Below, in pieces: positions 39,410 through 49,079 of a DNA stretch of 62,540 nucleotides. The stretch is from contig NZ_SOEB01000026.1 of NCBI RefSeq assembly GCF_004365965.1, positions 1-62,540 on the forward strand, in the 5' to 3' direction. This stretch comes from Rhodovulum visakhapatnamense. GTDB lineage: Bacteria > Pseudomonadota > Alphaproteobacteria > Rhodobacterales > Rhodobacteraceae. The number at the start of each line of letters is the position of its first letter. Position 1 is the stretch's first letter. The notes under the pieces are model-generated. The model did no database searches. It was not told the origin of the DNA and saw only the letters and a list, made by a program, of their open reading frames with translations. A program made the position numbers and the translations under genes.

Positions 39410-39626
39410 TCCCGGCCCCCGGTGGATCATGTTGCGCTGCAGCATAACGAAGATGCGCCCATGCTGCAATGCGGGAGGGTAATTTTTCGTTACGTTTCGC
39501 TGTTCGATAGCAACTTTCTTGCGCCGCCGATTTCACCTCCGTCCGCCCGAACCGGGCTGCCCACACCGCCGATGCTGAGCCGGAACGCGCGGCAAGGCAA
39601 GGGAAATGGAAAGGGCCGCAAACACT

Positions 39627-39652
39627 TGCGCCCCGGACAGAGCCGGGGCGCA
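39627..39652 (-). terminator. GC-rich hairpin downstream of the HAD gene
   Basis: 10-bp stem TGCGCCCCGG / CCGGGGCGCA with a 6-nt loop, located 26 bp after the HAD stop on the minus strand. The T-run is poor. Confidence 0.5.
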
Positions 39653-39677
39653 GAGGCAGGACAGGATCGACCTTGGG

Positions 39678-40547
39678 TCAGCGCAGGAAGCCGATGGCGT
39701 AGGTCGGGCTGGCCATGTGCTGTTTCAGAAAGGCCTCAAGCCGCTCGGGATCCGGCTGGTGCCGGGTCGCGGTCTCGGCCGCGGCGAGCCCGCCCGAGAT
39801 GAAGAGCGAATCGAGATCTTCGCCGATGGCCCCCGCAATGTCGGTGCGGATGCCGTCGCCGATGCACAGGATGTCGGCATCGGCCACATCGGCGAATTCC
39901 GCCAGCCGCTGGCGGGCCAGATCGTAGATCGGCGGCTGGGGCTTGCCGAAATAAAGGCTCTCGCCGCCCATTCTGGTGTAAAGCTCGGCGATGGCGCCTG
40001 CGCACCATTCGCGGGTCTCGCCCCGGTCGACCACCACATCGGGGTTGGCGCAGAGCAGCTTGAGCCCCTTCTGCTTGGCGTAAAGCAGTTGCGGGCGCAG
40101 CTCGTCAGGGTCGGCATGCGAATCGAACGGGCCGGTGCAGACGATGCCCTCGGCCTCTTCCAGCGGGACCCGCTCGATCTCGACGGGATCGCGGACGATG
40201 CCGATCGGGTCGAAGAAGGTCAGGTCGAAGTCGATGCCGATGTAATAGATCCGCTTGCCGACGATACCGCGAAACATCGCGGCGCGGGCGCTGTCGCCCG
40301 ACGTGGCGATGGTGTCCCAGCTGTCGCGGGCGACGCCGATCTCCTCCAGCTGCCCCTCGACCGCCTTGCGGTGGCGCGGCGCATTGGTGATCAGCACCAC
40401 CTTGCCGCCCTTGCTGCGATAGCGCTGCAGCGCCGCGACAGCCTCGGGGAAGGGCTCGCGCCCGTTATGCACGCAGCCCCAGAGGTCGACGAACAGGGCC
40501 TTGTAGCGGGACGAGACCTCGTCGAGGCTCTCGATGATCGGGGTCAT
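39678..40547 (-). CDS. HAD-family phosphatase, TIGR01459 type
   Basis: 289-residue HAD superfamily hydrolase of the NagD-like (class IIA) kind. The nucleophile motif is LFVDLWGCVHNG, motif II is VVLITNAPR, and the C-terminal motif is CIGDGIRTDIAGA. The subfamily is an alphaproteobacterial group of unknown substrate. Start 40547 has AGGA 9 nt upstream; an in-frame ATG at 40565 would add six residues. Confidence 0.9.
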   Translation of the reverse strand: MTPIIESLDEVSSRYKALFVDLWGCVHNGREPFPEAVAALQRYRSKGGKVVLITNAPRHRKAVEGQLEEIGVARDSWDTIATSGDSARAAMFRGIVGKRIYYIGIDFDLTFFDPIGIVRDPVEIERVPLEEAEGIVCTGPFDSHADPDELRPQLLYAKQKGLKLLCANPDVVVDRGETREWCAGAIAELYTRMGGESLYFGKPQPPIYDLARQRLAEFADVADADILCIGDGIRTDIAGAIGEDLDSLFISGGLAAAETATRHQPDPERLEAFLKQHMASPTYAIGFLR

Positions 40548-40569
40548 GGGCGGGCATCCTTGCACAAAA

Positions 40570-40589
40570 GGGCGCCGGATGCGGCGCCC
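40570..40589 (-). terminator. rho-independent terminator after ppaC
   Basis: 7-bp stem GGGCGCC / GGCGCCC with a 6-nt loop, followed on the minus strand by TTTTG. It lies 20 bp after the pyrophosphatase stop. Confidence 0.72.
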
Positions 40590-40609
40590 CCGGGAGGTCG
40601 TGTCGGGGT

Positions 40610-41530
40610 TCAGAGTTGCAGGTTCGGGATGATCTGCTTCTTGCGGCTGACGATGCCCGGCAGCACCACGGTGTCGCCCGAGACCTTGGCAGCAAAGCTC
40701 TTCTCGGCCACCGCCTTGACCAGATCGTTCGGCACCAGAAGCGTCGCTTCCTGCTTGAGGATGTCGACGACAAACAGCAGCACCTGATCGGCGCCGTCCT
40801 CTTCGGCCACGCCGGTCATCGCCTGCATAAGGCTGTCCTTGCGGTCGAGCACGGTCTTGGGCGAGGTGGTTTCCAGCACCGAGACGCGGAATTTCTTGCC
40901 GGCGATCTCGTATTCCTTCGAATCCATCCGCAGCAGTTCGGCATCCGAGAAGGCCGAGACATCGGATTTGGCCGCGAACATCTCGGCGGCATAGTCGGGA
41001 ATCGAAACGCCAAGTTCAGCGGCCAGTTTCTCGGCCACGGCCTTGTCGACCGGCGTGGTGGTGGGCGAGCGGAATTCCAGCGTGTCGCTGAGAATGCAGG
41101 ACAGCATCGCGCCCTTGATGTTGTCGGGCATCTTCGCCGCGTCCTCGCCCATCAGGTCGTACATGATGGTGGCGGTGCAGGCGACCGGGCGCACGGTGAT
41201 CTCGATCGGCGAGCGGGTCTTCAACCCGCCCTGCAGCAGGTGGTGGTCGATGATCGCGATCACATTCGCCTCGTTGATCCTCGAGGGCAGCTCGGCGACG
41301 TTGTTGGTATCGACCACGACGACATTCTCGCCCGGGGCAACATCGGCGATGATCTCGGGCTGCTCGAAGCCCCAGCGGGTCAGGACGAACTTGGCTTCGG
41401 TATTGGGGTCGCCCAGAAGCTTGGCCTCGGCCGCCTTGCCCTTGATCTCGGAAAGGTACCAGGCCCAGATCAGCGGCGAGCCGGTGGAATCGGTGTCGGG
41501 GGCCTTGTGGCCGAGAACCTTGATCGTCAT
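40610..41530 (-). CDS. ppaC: manganese-dependent inorganic pyrophosphatase (family II)
   Basis: 306-residue DHH-superfamily pyrophosphatase hydrolysing PPi. Motifs GHKAPDTDS, VVVDTNN, the DHH motif IIDHHLL and the C-terminal substrate motif VLPGIVSRKKQIIP are present. It drives biosynthetic reactions that release PPi. Full length, no CBS insertion. It is divergent from groESL. Confidence 0.95.
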   Translation of the reverse strand: MTIKVLGHKAPDTDSTGSPLIWAWYLSEIKGKAAEAKLLGDPNTEAKFVLTRWGFEQPEIIADVAPGENVVVVDTNNVAELPSRINEANVIAIIDHHLLQGGLKTRSPIEITVRPVACTATIMYDLMGEDAAKMPDNIKGAMLSCILSDTLEFRSPTTTPVDKAVAEKLAAELGVSIPDYAAEMFAAKSDVSAFSDAELLRMDSKEYEIAGKKFRVSVLETTSPKTVLDRKDSLMQAMTGVAEEDGADQVLLFVVDILKQEATLLVPNDLVKAVAEKSFAAKVSGDTVVLPGIVSRKKQIIPNLQL

Positions 41531-41743
41531 GTGATACGCCCAATTTGCAGGTGTCTGAAGTCGGCGCCCTTATAGAAGGGGCGGTGCCGCTTGTCACCCG
41601 GTGCCTGCACGCTCTTTCTGCACCGCGGCATTCCCGGAGCGCCGTCGCGACGCCCGCCTCCGAGGTCGGCCACCGAAGCCGGCCGCCGGACCGTATCCAC
41701 GCCCTGGCCGCCACGCGGGCAAAGATTTTCCGGGATCGTGGCG

Positions 41744-41772
41744 CTTGACAGCCTGTCGCGGCTTTCCTATCT
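41744..41772 (+). promoter_or_regulatory. heat-shock (RpoH-like) promoter of groESL
   Basis: CTTGACA at 41744-41750 and CCTATCT at 41766-41772 match the alphaproteobacterial RpoH pattern (CTTG, about 17 nt, CYTATNT). The same DNA also reads as TTGACA-N17-TATCTC, so the housekeeping sigma factor might use it. Confidence 0.7.
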
Positions 41773-41781
41773 CCGGCTTCG

Positions 41782-41808
41782 TTAGCACTCATCGGGTGCG
41801 AGTGACAA
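41782..41808 (+). promoter_or_regulatory. CIRCE operator (HrcA site) of groESL
   Basis: TTAGCACTC-N9-GAGTGACAA: the left arm is a perfect CIRCE half-site and the right arm differs from GAGTGCTAA at two positions. It lies just downstream of the promoter and 34 bp before groES, the standard repressor position. Confidence 0.88.
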
Positions 41809-41842
41809 AACCTCGGCACCCAGAACCAAGGAGCGTTCGAAC

Positions 41843-42130
41843 ATGGCATTCAAACCTTTGCACGACCGGGTTCTCGTTCGCCGCGTCGAAAGCGATGAGA
41901 AGACCAAGGGCGGCCTGATCATCCCCGACAGCGCCAAGGAAAAACCGGCCGAAGGCGAAGTGATCGCCTGTGGCGAAGGCGCCCGCAAGGATTCGGGCGA
42001 ACTGATCGAGATGGGCGTCAAGGCTGGCGACCGCATCCTCTTCGGCAAATGGTCGGGCACCGAAGTCACGATCGACGGCGAAGAACTGCTGATCATGAAG
42101 GAAAGCGATATCCTCGGCATCATCGCCTGA
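41843..42130 (+). CDS. groES: co-chaperonin GroES
   Basis: 95-residue heptameric lid of the chaperonin. [14 protein letters not shown] start, mobile-loop region [21 protein letters not shown] and [14 protein letters not shown] are typical. It is 44 bp ahead of groEL in a two-gene operon with RpoH-like promoter and CIRCE. Confidence 0.98.
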   Translation: MAFKPLHDRVLVRRVESDEKTKGGLIIPDSAKEKPAEGEVIACGEGARKDSGELIEMGVKAGDRILFGKWSGTEVTIDGEELLIMKESDILGIIA

Positions 42131-42159
42131 GCGGATCGCCCCTAGAAACCAACAGATAG

Positions 42160-43818
<1,659 letters not shown>

Positions 43819-43844
43819 GCCGACCGGCCCTGTCAGGTCACCGG

Positions 43845-43871
43845 AAAGGGGCTGCCATGCGCGGCCCCTTT
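43845..43871 (+). terminator. terminator after groEL
   Basis: Stem AAAGGGGC / GCCCCTTT with an 11-nt loop followed by TCTCCGTTTCT, 27 bp after the groEL stop. Confidence 0.75.
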
Positions 43872-43975
43872 TCTCCGTTTCTGCCACGGCCCCCGACGGG
43901 CCTGTTTCGCCTGCGTCAAGATGCGCGGCCGGTCTGGCACTGTCCGCCGGGCCGGAATTTGCTAGGTTCGCCCCC

Positions 43976-44446
43976 ATGACCATTCGCCCCGCCACCGCCT
44001 CCGATTACGGCCCAATCGCCCGGCTGCTCGAGGCCGCTTTCGCCCGTCCCGACGAGGCGCGGCTGGTCGAGGCGTTGCGCCTGGGCAAGGCCATGGCCCG
44101 GGAATGGGTTCTGGCCAATGACAAGGAAGAGATCCGCGCCTATCTGGCCCTGGTTCACATGGTCGAACCCAGGGGCTGGTACGCGCTCGCCCCGGTCGCG
44201 GTGGCGCCGGGATCGCAGGGCCTGGGCCTTGGCGGGCGGCTGATCCATGCTGCGCTCGACGTGGTCGAGGGGCCGGTGGTGGTGGTGGGCGACCCGGCCT
44301 ATTACACGCGCTTCGGCTTTTCCGTGGGCCGGGCCGCAAACCTTGTCTCGCCCTATCCGCTGGAGGTGACCGCGCTTTACGAGCGCGCCCCGGCCGACAG
44401 CCCGCCGCTGGCGCGGCTGGTCTATGCCGCCCCCTTCGGTGCCTGA
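43976..44446 (+). CDS. GNAT family N-acetyltransferase (YhbS-like)
   Basis: 156-residue GNAT acetyltransferase of the YhbS type. The acetyl-CoA motif appears as VAPGSQGLGLGGRLIHAAL and the GDPAYYTRFGFSVGRA strand follows, typical of this subfamily. Substrate is unknown. No clear ribosome site precedes ATG 43976. It is a single gene before the surface-protein region. Confidence 0.88.
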   Translation: MTIRPATASDYGPIARLLEAAFARPDEARLVEALRLGKAMAREWVLANDKEEIRAYLALVHMVEPRGWYALAPVAVAPGSQGLGLGGRLIHAALDVVEGPVVVVGDPAYYTRFGFSVGRAANLVSPYPLEVTALYERAPADSPPLARLVYAAPFGA

Positions 44447-44831
44447 CGCGCCCGTCCCCATCCGCACCCGTTCCGCCTGCGTCAGATCGCCCGTCGCCCA
44501 CCGCCCTGTCGGCCGCACAGCCTGCCCCGGCGACCACGCAGCCCCGGGCATCGTCCTGACCTCAAGAGGAATTTCCGCCGCCGCCCGAGGCGCCGGTTCC
44601 GTTCACATTCATTAACGCCCGAAAGCCCCGGATTTCAAAAACGTTTCCCTCCCATTGCAGGTTGACTCGCAATGCGCGGGCGCGCTTAATTAAGTTTAAT
44701 CAAGATTGTATTGTTTTTACGAGTCGTCCGTCCGCGTCCAGCCTGTCCTCGGTCCGATCCCCGGGGGAGCGCGTCTTTTAATGGGCACATTCCTTTATTT
44801 TCAAGAATTTCACTGACATGGGGGCCTTCCG
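44447..44831. promoter_or_regulatory. AT-rich promoter region of the large RTX gene
   Basis: 385 bp without a gene. TTGACT (44662-44667), 17 nt, CTTAAT (44685-44690) is a good sigma-70-like promoter. The inverted repeat CATTGC-N10-GCAATG (44653-44674) overlaps its -35 element and may bind a regulator. A palindrome CTTAATTAAG follows at 44685-44694. The AT content here contrasts with the rest of the window. Confidence 0.5.
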
Positions 44832-47486
44832 ATGTTTACCACTGGCGACGACACCGCAACCATCGTTCCCTCCGGCAGCGACCAGAGCTTCGATGCGCTG
44901 GGCGGCATCGACACCGTGACCATCGACGCCTCGGCGCTCAGCTTCGGCCTGAGCGGCTCCTTCACGGCAGGAGGCTGGTCCGCGACCTACAATTCCGTCC
45001 ATCTCGACATCGACAATGTCGAGAGGATGATGGTGATCGGCGGGTCCGGCGACGACTTTCTTTCCGGCGGAGATGACAACGACACCCTGCTGGGCGGGGC
45101 GGGCAACGACTATCTTTGGGGCGGCGATGGCGCCGACCTGATCGACGGCGGGGCTGGCGATGACGAAGTCTGGGCCGGAACCGGTGACGTGGTCACCGGC
45201 GGCGCGGGAACCGATACGCTGATCCTCAATCTCGGCGTGTCCGGCGCCCAGAGCATCGACCTGACCACCGGGGCCGGAACCGGCGTGACCTGGAGCGGCT
45301 TCGAGCGCGTCGATCTTTACCTCTCTGGGGTGGATCGCGACGTTCATGCAGGGTTCGCGCTTGGCGAAATGGACGGCCAGGGCATGGTCCATGTCGATTA
45401 TTCCGGAACCGACATGACCGGCCGCGGCGCCGCGTCGATCAACTTCAGCGACGGCGAGATTTCCGTCGCGCTGGATGACGGCAGCGTCGCGGATACCACG
45501 ATTTACGGCTTTCGCAAGGTCGAAGTCATCGGCTCTTCGGGCAACGATTCCATATTCCTCGGAGATGTCGATGGAGGCACGGTCGATGGCGGTGCCGGAA
45601 ACGACAGGATCTGGGGCGGGTACGAGCACTCGGTCCTTTACGGCGGAGATGGAGACGACGAAATCACCGGCTATTCCGACTACGACATCATGCATGGCGG
45701 CGCCGGGAATGACAGCATCTACGGCTATCTCTACTCGGACTCGGAACTCTGGGGCGACGACGGCGACGACTATCTAGACTCGGGCGATAGCGACGGCGAG
45801 CTTCACGGCGGAGCGGGGAACGATACGCTGATCGGGGGCGAAGGCAGCCCGCTGCTCGATGGCGGCGACGGCGATGACTATATCCTGACCATGCTGGGGC
45901 AGGATGACATCGATGGTGGCGCCGGATACGACTACCTGAGAATCAACGCCCCCTATTACGGCATCGACTACGATCTCGACATCAGCCAGAACGGCGGGAT
46001 CAGAGGCATCGAATTCGCCAAAATCACGCTGGCCGACGGCGACGATACCATCCGCATCGGCATCGCCTCGGCCCAGATCGCCAGAACCGGAGGCACCGAT
46101 CACCTGATCCTCGACTACTCCGAGGCCGACGAAACGGGCCGCACCGCGACCGCGGTCTCGTTCGACCTTGCGGCCGATCTCAGCACGGCCACGCTGAGCG
46201 ACGGGTCCTCGATCTCCTGCGACCTCAAACAGGATCTCTTCACCGTCATCGGCACCGGCGGCAGCGATCTGATCGACGCCAGCATCGCCGCCCTAGGCTG
46301 CACCCTTTCGGGGAACGCCGGAGCCGATACGATCTTCGGCGGCGACGGCAATGACGATATCTCTGGCGGCGGCGCGAATGACACGCTGTCGGGCGGCGCG
46401 GGGAACGACCTGATCGACGGCGGCTCGGGCAACGACCTGATCTACGGTGGCAGCGGCAACGACACGCTGACCGGCGGCGCATGGGATGATGTGCTGAACG
46501 GCGAGGCGGGCGACGACACCTTCCTCTATGCAGCCGGGTCGAACGGCTATGACATGATCGACGGCGGCAGCGGGACGGCAGACCGCATCCTTGCCCTGGC
46601 GGACAACGTCACCATCGGGCTTTCCGGGCTGACCGGCGTCGAGATCGTCGATGCCGGCGGCCATACCGGCGTGCGGCTGCTGGGCTCGGCCGCCGGCAAC
46701 CTCATCGACCTTTCGGCCAGCACCCTGATCGGCATCGGCACCATCGACGGCGGATCGGGCAGCGACACCATCCTGGGAACGGCGGGGGCCGATACCATTA
46801 TCGGCGGCAAGGGGGCCGACAGTCTGGAGGGCGGCGCGGGCGACGACATCTTCCAGGTGGCGGCTGGTGCCGGGACCGACATCTTCCGCGGCGGCAGCGG
46901 CCAGGACACGATCCTGGCGATCGCGAATTCGGTGGCGATGACGGTCACCGGCGAGACGCTGACCGACATCGAGACGATCTCGTCGGGCGGCCATACCGGC
47001 TTTACGCTGGTGGGGCTGAACGGCGCCGATGTCATGGATTTTTCCTCCGTCGCGCTAAGCGGCGTGGCCCGGATCGACGGCAAGGGCGGCAACGACACCA
47101 TCACCGGTTCGGCCGGGGCCGATCTGATCGAGGGCGGCGCGGGTGCCGACATCTTGACCGGGATGGCCGGGGCGGACGTGTTCGACTTCAATAACGCAAG
47201 CCACAGCCGGGGCTCGTCCGTCGACGTGATCGCCGATTTCCAGAGCGGCGAGGACCTGATCGACCTCTCGGGCGTCGATGCCGATAGCGGTCTGGCAGGC
47301 GACCAGAGCTTCGCCTTGATCGGGGCGGCAGCCTTCAGCGGAACGGCGGGCGAGTTGCGGGTCGATACCGTCTCGCTGCCCGGAACGACGGTGATCCTCG
47401 GGGATATCAGCGGCAACGGGCAGGTCGATCTGGAAATCCGTCTCGACGGGCTGCATCTGCTGACCGAGGCCGACTTCCTGCTATAG
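44832..47486 (+). CDS. large RTX calcium-binding protein
   Basis: 884-residue acidic protein without a signal peptide, as for type I secretion substrates. RTX nonapeptides occur in five clusters (about 68-115, 233-371, 474-570, 638-696, 748-786). The C-terminal 100 residues (VDVIADFQSGEDLIDLSG ... GTTVILGDISGNGQVDLE) match the serralysin/M10 C-terminal secretion domain, but no protease domain or HExxH motif exists. Two internal duplications are visible: DYSxxDxTGR modules at about 185-240 and 424-480, and a GGHTG module of about 108 residues at 583-690 and 691-786. Likely a surface or matrix protein exported by the downstream T1SS. Confidence 0.88.
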   Translation: MFTTGDDTATIVPSGSDQSFDALGGIDTVTIDASALSFGLSGSFTAGGWSATYNSVHLDIDNVERMMVIGGSGDDFLSGGDDNDTLLGGAGNDYLWGGDGADLIDGGAGDDEVWAGTGDVVTGGAGTDTLILNLGVSGAQSIDLTTGAGTGVTWSGFERVDLYLSGVDRDVHAGFALGEMDGQGMVHVDYSGTDMTGRGAASINFSDGEISVALDDGSVADTTIYGFRKVEVIGSSGNDSIFLGDVDGGTVDGGAGNDRIWGGYEHSVLYGGDGDDEITGYSDYDIMHGGAGNDSIYGYLYSDSELWGDDGDDYLDSGDSDGELHGGAGNDTLIGGEGSPLLDGGDGDDYILTMLGQDDIDGGAGYDYLRINAPYYGIDYDLDISQNGGIRGIEFAKITLADGDDTIRIGIASAQIARTGGTDHLILDYSEADETGRTATAVSFDLAADLSTATLSDGSSISCDLKQDLFTVIGTGGSDLIDASIAALGCTLSGNAGADTIFGGDGNDDISGGGANDTLSGGAGNDLIDGGSGNDLIYGGSGNDTLTGGAWDDVLNGEAGDDTFLYAAGSNGYDMIDGGSGTADRILALADNVTIGLSGLTGVEIVDAGGHTGVRLLGSAAGNLIDLSASTLIGIGTIDGGSGSDTILGTAGADTIIGGKGADSLEGGAGDDIFQVAAGAGTDIFRGGSGQDTILAIANSVAMTVTGETLTDIETISSGGHTGFTLVGLNGADVMDFSSVALSGVARIDGKGGNDTITGSAGADLIEGGAGADILTGMAGADVFDFNNASHSRGSSVDVIADFQSGEDLIDLSGVDADSGLAGDQSFALIGAAAFSGTAGELRVDTVSLPGTTVILGDISGNGQVDLEIRLDGLHLLTEADFLL

Positions 47487-47930
47487 CCGGGGCCGCGCGG
47501 GAGGGGGCAAATACCCTCCCGGCCGCGAGACCGCGACGGCCGCCTGTCCGGCGGACAGAGAATCTGCGCCCCGCCGCGCGGTCCGGACGGGCCGGGATCG
47601 GCCCCTACCGCAGGTTGTCTTAGAGCGGTTGCACATCTTGCCTGCTCTGTGGCGTGACAATGGGCAAAAGGTGAACAGCCGCCACACCGATCCCGAAAAT
47701 TGCTGCAATTGCACAATCGCTCTGCCCACCGGCGGGCATTAAGGAATGTGACCGCGCTAACCCAGCGTCGTCAATGGCTTACCCCCGACAAGTAACAAAT
47801 ACGGCCACTTTTTACCACATTTTGACCGAGTCCCGCGGCCCCCGCCCGAGGTCCGTTAAGGATTTGGTAAGCTGCATTGCGGCAACACGGCCTTGGTCGA
47901 AACACGCACACAAACGTCAAGGAGGGACCT
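47487..47930. promoter_or_regulatory. 444-bp intergenic region between the RTX genes with a distant inverted repeat
   Basis: No gene. A 13-bp element GAGCGGTTGCACA (47623-47635) recurs in inverted orientation at 47710-47722 (10 of 13 positions match), 74 bp apart. The following 100 bp are AT-rich and contain poly-T/A runs, so the promoter of the small RTX gene is probably there, but I could not place a convincing -35/-10 pair. Confidence 0.4.
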
Positions 47931-48992
47931 ATGGCCACAATTCCAGGTGGTGCGTTCAATGACTTTGTCTACGGAACGTCCGCCGCGGATCTGATCGCCG
48001 CGGGCGCAGGAGACGATACGGCCCTTTCCGGGGACGGGAACGACACCGTGTTCGGTGAGGAAGGCAACGATTTCCTGAACGGGGGCGCCGGCGACGACGT
48101 TCTCGACGGGGGGTCGGGCAACGACCTGCTGATGGGGGGCTCGGGCAATGACCAGCTCTCGGGCGGCAGCGGCGAAGACATGCTGATGGGCGGTTCGGGC
48201 GACGACGTCGTCTCGGGCGGGTCGGGGTCGGACATCCTTCACGGGAATGACGGCACCGACATGCTGTTCGGCGATTCCGGCGACGACCAGCTTTACGGCG
48301 GCACCGGCGACGACATGCTCTATGGCGGCGAAGGGGCCGACGCGCTGCACGGCGATGCCGGCAACGACAAGCTCTACGGCGGCGAGGGCGACGACCTGCT
48401 CGAAGGCGGGACCGGCAATGACTCGCTCTACGGCGACGAAGGTTCGGACTACCTCTACGGCGAGGCTGGCGACGACAAGCTTTACGGCGGCGAGGGCGAT
48501 GACGTTCTCGACGGCGGGGCGGGCGACGACCAGCTCTTCGGCGGCACCGGCGGCGACCAGCTTTATGGCGGCGCTGGCGACGACCTGCTCGACGGCGGCG
48601 CCGGTGGCGATCTGCTGCAGGGCGGCGACGGGGACGATACGATCCTCGGCGGCGACGGAGACGACGTCCTGAACGGCGAAGCCGGGAACGACGTGCTCAG
48701 CGGCGGCCTGGGCGACGACGTGCTGATCGGCGGGGCGGGCGACGACCTGTTCGTCTTCTCGGGCGGCGGCGACGTGGTGATGGACTTCACCGAGGGCGAC
48801 CTTGTGCAGTTCTCGGCCTCGCTGCCGGGCGGCGTTACCCTGACCGACGCGTCGAGCGTGGCCGATTACGCCATGGATATCGGCGGCGCCAACACCCTGA
48901 TCGACTTCGGCCAGGGCGACAGCGTGATGCTCTACGGCGTCTCCTACGACGACGTGGCGGCGGATCCGTCGAAGTTCTTTACCGTCGTCTGA
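47931..48992 (+). CDS. small RTX protein, single uninterrupted beta-roll
   Basis: 353-residue, very acidic protein without signal peptide. Residues 32-274 are 27 consecutive RTX nonapeptides (xGGxGxDxL) with no gap; two degenerate units precede them from residue 14. There is no other domain: only a 13-residue start and a 79-residue C-terminal part ([14 protein letters not shown] ... DPSKFFTVV) that should carry the type I secretion signal. It should fold into one long calcium-dependent rod outside the cell. ATG 47931 follows an excellent ribosome site (AAGGAGGGACCT). Confidence 0.92.
   Translation: MATIPGGAFNDFVYGTSAADLIAAGAGDDTALSGDGNDTVFGEEGNDFLNGGAGDDVLDGGSGNDLLMGGSGNDQLSGGSGEDMLMGGSGDDVVSGGSGSDILHGNDGTDMLFGDSGDDQLYGGTGDDMLYGGEGADALHGDAGNDKLYGGEGDDLLEGGTGNDSLYGDEGSDYLYGEAGDDKLYGGEGDDVLDGGAGDDQLFGGTGGDQLYGGAGDDLLDGGAGGDLLQGGDGDDTILGGDGDDVLNGEAGNDVLSGGLGDDVLIGGAGDDLFVFSGGGDVVMDFTEGDLVQFSASLPGGVTLTDASSVADYAMDIGGANTLIDFGQGDSVMLYGVSYDDVAADPSKFFTVV
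48024..48752 (+). repeat. 27 tandem RTX nonapeptide-coding repeats (27 bp each)
   Basis: 729 bp made of 27 units of 27 bp, each encoding xGGxGxDxL-type calcium-binding nonapeptides in exact register. DNA identity between units is high but imperfect, so copy number could change by recombination. Confidence 0.93.
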
Positions 48993-49007
48993 ACCGACTG
49001 ACGCGGG

Positions 49008-49024
49008 CCGGCCCCCGGGGCCGG
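49008..49024 (+). terminator. strong GC hairpin between the RTX gene and the glycosyltransferase operon
   Basis: CCGGCCCC-C-GGGGCCGG, an 8-bp arm palindrome 16 bp after the small RTX stop. It lacks a T-run, so it may act as an attenuator or mRNA 3' stabiliser rather than a full terminator. The next gene starts 56 bp later without a clear ribosome site. Confidence 0.5.
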
Positions 49025-49079
49025 TCCGTACCCCTGCCTGACCCTGTGCCCCCCCACGTCCGGACCCAGCGCCCCTGCC

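Noticed and set aside
48024..48752. CRISPR-like tandem repeat
   Set aside because: The 27-bp periodicity is explained by protein-coding RTX nonapeptides with no spacers.
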